Part shown: positions 62,409-64,000 of the stretch, one piece after another
Layout: the number at the start of each line of letters is the position of its first letter
How positions within the stretch are numbered: position 1 is the stretch's first letter
Assembly (NCBI GenBank): GCA_041395505.1
Contig: JAWLAG010000001.1
Coordinates: forward strand, 1,922,001-1,986,000
DNA from: Steroidobacteraceae bacterium
GTDB taxonomy: Bacteria > Pseudomonadota > Gammaproteobacteria > Steroidobacterales > Steroidobacteraceae
Reading direction: 5' to 3'
Length of the DNA: 64,000 nucleotides
Notes under the pieces: generated by a model
The model's input: only the letters and a program-made list of their open reading frames with translations
Databases searched by the model: none
What the model was told of the DNA's origin: nothing
Program-made: the position numbers and the translations under genes

Positions 62409-62726
62409 TCAACCGCCCCCCTGGTTGCCAAGCCGATCGCGTACGAGTTGATAACCGCCGTTTCCTGCCAGCAGGAAACGGGCCACTCGACCGATGGTAG
62501 TGACCGAAACGCCGGTTGCCTCGTGAATCTTGCGATAGGGCAAGCCGCGTTGCAGAGGCTCGACTACGGCCCAGCGATCTGCAAGGGCCTGCAACTCAGC
62601 GGGTGTGCATAGATCGCGAAAGAACGCGCGACACTCATCGACGCTACGAAGGGTGAGTATGGCGGAATAAAGCTGGCGCTCGGCATGCGCTTCCTGTCGG
62701 GCGCTTTGGGCACGGTGGGTTTTCAT
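62409..62726 (-). CDS. TrpR/YerC-family regulator heading the his operon
   Basis: The 105-residue helical protein matches the TrpR-like YerC/YecD family: ECRAFFRDLCTPAELQALAD, then the helix-turn-helix GLPYRKIHEATGVSVTTIGR and VARFLLAGNGGY. It has no enzyme domain. First in the leftward operon with hisG following two bases after its stop. A 40-bp imperfect palindrome spans its promoter and start, so autoregulation in response to an amino acid (histidine or tryptophan) is a fair inference. Confidence 0.85.
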   Translation of the reverse strand: MKTHRAQSARQEAHAERQLYSAILTLRSVDECRAFFRDLCTPAELQALADRWAVVEPLQRGLPYRKIHEATGVSVTTIGRVARFLLAGNGGYQLVRDRLGNQGGG

Positions 62727-62728
62727 GG

Positions 62729-62768
62729 TGTACAATAATGTATTAACGCGCTATTACAATATATTACA
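62729..62768. promoter_or_regulatory. Probable operator: 40-bp imperfect palindrome before the his operon
   Basis: Two 20-base arms centred between 62748 and 62749 are inverted copies at 15 of 20 positions, sharing TGTA..ATA.TGTA.TA.CG. The sequence is much more AT-rich than its surroundings. It covers the -10 element and predicted start of the his promoter and ends three bases before the trpR-like ATG. Repeated TGTA half-sites suggest two dimers binding side by side. The binder is inferred to be the TrpR-like protein. Confidence 0.62.
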
Positions 62769-62789
62769 GCGGCTGCCGGCAGAGGTCAA
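62761..62789 (-). promoter_or_regulatory. Sigma-70 promoter of the trpR-like-his operon
   Basis: Reading leftward, TTGACC (62789-62784) and TAATAT (62766-62761) are separated by exactly 17 bases. The predicted start is near 62754, giving a leader of about 28 bases. The -10 element lies inside the palindrome. Confidence 0.62.
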
Positions 62790-62809
62790 GAGGCCCCGGG
62801 CAAGGCAGC

Positions 62810-62840
62810 TTGACAGCGCCCCCATCCGCAAAAGTACAAT
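62810..62840 (+). promoter_or_regulatory. Sigma-70 promoter of the metX riboswitch transcript
   Basis: A perfect TTGACA (62810-62815) and TACAAT (62835-62840) are separated by 19 bases, two more than ideal. The predicted start at about 62847 lies just before the first riboswitch helix, which supports the assignment. Confidence 0.62.
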
Positions 62841-62848
62841 CCCCGACA

Positions 62849-62962
62849 CTCATCGAGACCGGTTGAGGGATAGGCCCTTGGACGCCGGGGCAACCTGCGC
62901 GACTAACCATCGCGTCAAGGTGCCAACTCCTGCAGCGGATGACGCCATCCGCGACAGATGAG
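62849..62962 (+). ncRNA. SAM-I riboswitch (S-box) upstream of metX
   Basis: The 114-nt element has the SAM-I core in order: closing helix P1 CTCATC / GATGAG (62849-62854 and 62957-62962), TTGAGGGATAGGCCC, then GCCGGGGCAACC, the P3 arm, AAGGTGCCAACTCCTGCAG and the P4 hairpin GCGGATG-ACGC-CATCCGC. Binding of S-adenosylmethionine should shut off the downstream methionine gene. The spacing and invariant boxes fit the class well. Confidence 0.92.
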
Positions 62963-63084
62963 CGATTGCGTAGCCGCCGTTTGCGGATGGTCGCAACATG
63001 GTTCGCCTGCTCAGGCGGATTCGCTCAAATGGTGACTCGATGCGATGAATTGCCCACACGACGGCGCGGCAATGTTGGACAAGC
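62963..63084 (+). promoter_or_regulatory. metX leader and possible riboswitch expression platform
   Basis: GCGGATGG at 62983-62990 is fully complementary to CCATCCGC (62945-62952) in P4, so it could compete with the ligand-bound fold. A downstream hairpin (TTGCG 62966-62970 with CGCAA 62992-62996) would exclude that pairing, and CGCCTG-CT-CAGGCG lies further on. No U-tract is seen, so a classical intrinsic terminator is not evident; Rho-dependent or translational control are possible. The whole 62727-63084 gap holds no recognised protein gene. Confidence 0.45.
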
Positions 63085-64000
63085 ATGGAGTTCGCATTGA
63101 AACGAGAGCATTTCGCGGCCATTTCCGCCAACGATCCACGCGCATCTGCGACTGGCATCGAACCCGGTGACAGCCCGGATCAGGACGGTGTCCTGGTGCT
63201 GCCTGGACAACTACGACTACATCACGGCGGCGAGTTGCAGGACGTGCGCGTCGGTTGGCGCCTCAGCGGTCCGGCCGGTGCTCCGGTTGCCATGGCACTG
63301 GGCGGGATATCGGCGGGCCGCAACGTGTGCGGGAACTCGGCCGCATCCCGTGGCTGGTGGGCTGACGTCGTCGGAAAGGGGCAGGCGCTCGATTCAAACA
63401 GGCTTCGGATTCTGTCCTTCGATTATCTTGGCGGCAGCGGCAACACGGTTTCGGGTGATGAGGCACCAATGCCCTCCATATCGACCTACGACCAGGCGCA
63501 GCTGGCGCTCGCGCTGCTCAATCACCTCGGTCTGCGCGCATTACACGCCTTCGTCGGGGCGTCCTACGGCGGCATGGTCGGCCTTGCATTCGCCGAGCGT
63601 TATCCCGACCGATTGTCGCGGCTGATCTGCATCTCCGCGGCAGACCGAAGCGATCCGCTGGCCACCGGCTGGCGCGCGGTGCAGCGCCACATCGTTCGTC
63701 TCGGCGAACGCACCGGCGAGGCGAGGGCGGCCCTCGAAATTGCCCGTGCGCTGGCGATGACAACCTATCGCAGCCGGGAGGAATTCAGCGCTCGCTTCGG
63801 GCGGCAGCCGACTTTGCAGGATGGCCGTCATGTTTTCCCGGTCGAGGAATACCTGTTGTCGCGGGGCGGACAATACGCGTCACTTCACCGGCCGGATGCA
63901 TTTATCTGCCTATCCGAGTCGATCGATCTGCACGCAGTCGACGCAACGCGAATTTTCACGCCGACGACGCTCGTTGCGGTACGCGAAGACCAGCTCGTTC
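63085..64000 (+). CDS. metX: MetX-type homoserine O-acyltransferase (partial)
   Basis: About 305 residues are visible before the right edge. The alpha/beta-hydrolase fold is clear, with the nucleophile elbow in AFVGASYGGMVGLAFAERYP (Ser about 156) and PMPSISTYDQAQLALALLNH ahead of it. The N-terminal LRLHHGGELQDVRVGWRLSG and RILSFDYLGGSGNT are MetX features. It activates homoserine for methionine synthesis; Xanthomonas-type MetX enzymes prefer succinyl-CoA, which may apply here. The His of the catalytic triad lies beyond the window. The SAM-I riboswitch upstream fits the role. ATG at 63085 has only a weak ribosome site. Confidence 0.9.
   Translation, partial: MEFALKREHFAAISANDPRASATGIEPGDSPDQDGVLVLPGQLRLHHGGELQDVRVGWRLSGPAGAPVAMALGGISAGRNVCGNSAASRGWWADVVGKGQALDSNRLRILSFDYLGGSGNTVSGDEAPMPSISTYDQAQLALALLNHLGLRALHAFVGASYGGMVGLAFAERYPDRLSRLICISAADRSDPLATGWRAVQRHIVRLGERTGEARAALEIARALAMTTYRSREEFSARFGRQPTLQDGRHVFPVEEYLLSRGGQYASLHRPDAFICLSESIDLHAVDATRIFTPTTLVAVREDQLV

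Noticed and set aside
62998..63048. A 16-codon open frame (MVRLLRRIRSNGDSMR) in the metX leader as a leader peptide
   Set aside because: It has no clear ribosome site and no run of Met codons; the riboswitch already explains regulation.

Overview
The window looks like chromosome of a polarly flagellated gammaproteobacterium, most likely Xanthomonadales or a close relative (for example Steroidobacterales). The evidence is a fused aspartate kinase/diaminopimelate decarboxylase, a his operon headed by a small TrpR-like protein, a long-form HisG, a MetX-type homoserine acyltransferase behind a SAM-I riboswitch, and a FleQ/FlhF/FlhG/MotCD-type flagellar locus. The taxonomy is inferred. No rRNA, tRNA, CRISPR array, insertion sequence or prophage was recognised.

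Layout. (1) 1-7.6 kb: a partial M14 peptidase lipoprotein, a ROK/polyphosphate-glucokinase-like kinase, a four-gene operon (LeuC-like, LeuD-like, HMG-CoA-lyase-like, class III CoA-transferase) that could process a branched C5/C6 dicarboxylate, then fumarylacetoacetase and YceI on the other strand. (2) 7.7-12.9 kb: ion and osmotic functions: a CPA2 antiporter overlapping a 2TM-RCK potassium channel, MscS, and an SLC13 transporter with TrkA-C domains. (3) 12.9-48.2 kb: the flagellar locus: flgN, flgM and flgA leftward, then flgBCDEFGHIJKL, fliC, flaG, fliD, fliS, a PilZ-like gene, fleQ-like and flrC-like activators, fliE, fliF, fliHIJKL, fliNOPQR, flhBA, flhF, flhG, fliA, motC, motD and a DUF2802 gene rightward. 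(4) 48.3-55.3 kb: two tandem HDOD genes, an L,D-transpeptidase, a lipocalin-like protein, a SAM hydrolase-type enzyme, a small protein and the lysine-pathway fusion. (5) 55.3-62.7 kb: leftward trpR-like-hisG-D-C-B-H-A-F-IE operon. (6) Right edge: sigma-70 promoter, SAM-I riboswitch and the start of metX.

The most notable feature is what the flagellar locus lacks. fliG is missing between fliF and fliH, fliM between fliL and fliN, cheYZAB between fliA and motC, and the ParA/CheW genes between motD and the DUF2802 gene. Both sigma-54 activators lack an N-terminal receiver-type domain, and no FleS-like kinase is present. Export apparatus, ATPase complex, rod, hook, filament, stator and late regulators are all present, and the junctions are compact and look functional. 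Either the switch and chemotaxis genes have moved together to another locus, or this is a flagellar system without the canonical switch.

Regulation is unusually readable. Four sigma-54 sites sharing the form (T/C)GGCACG-N4-TTGC precede flgB, flgA, the flrC-like gene and fliL. A sigma-28 site precedes flgM. A 40-bp imperfect palindrome covers the -10 region and start of the his operon, and hisF appears to start with an ATA codon.
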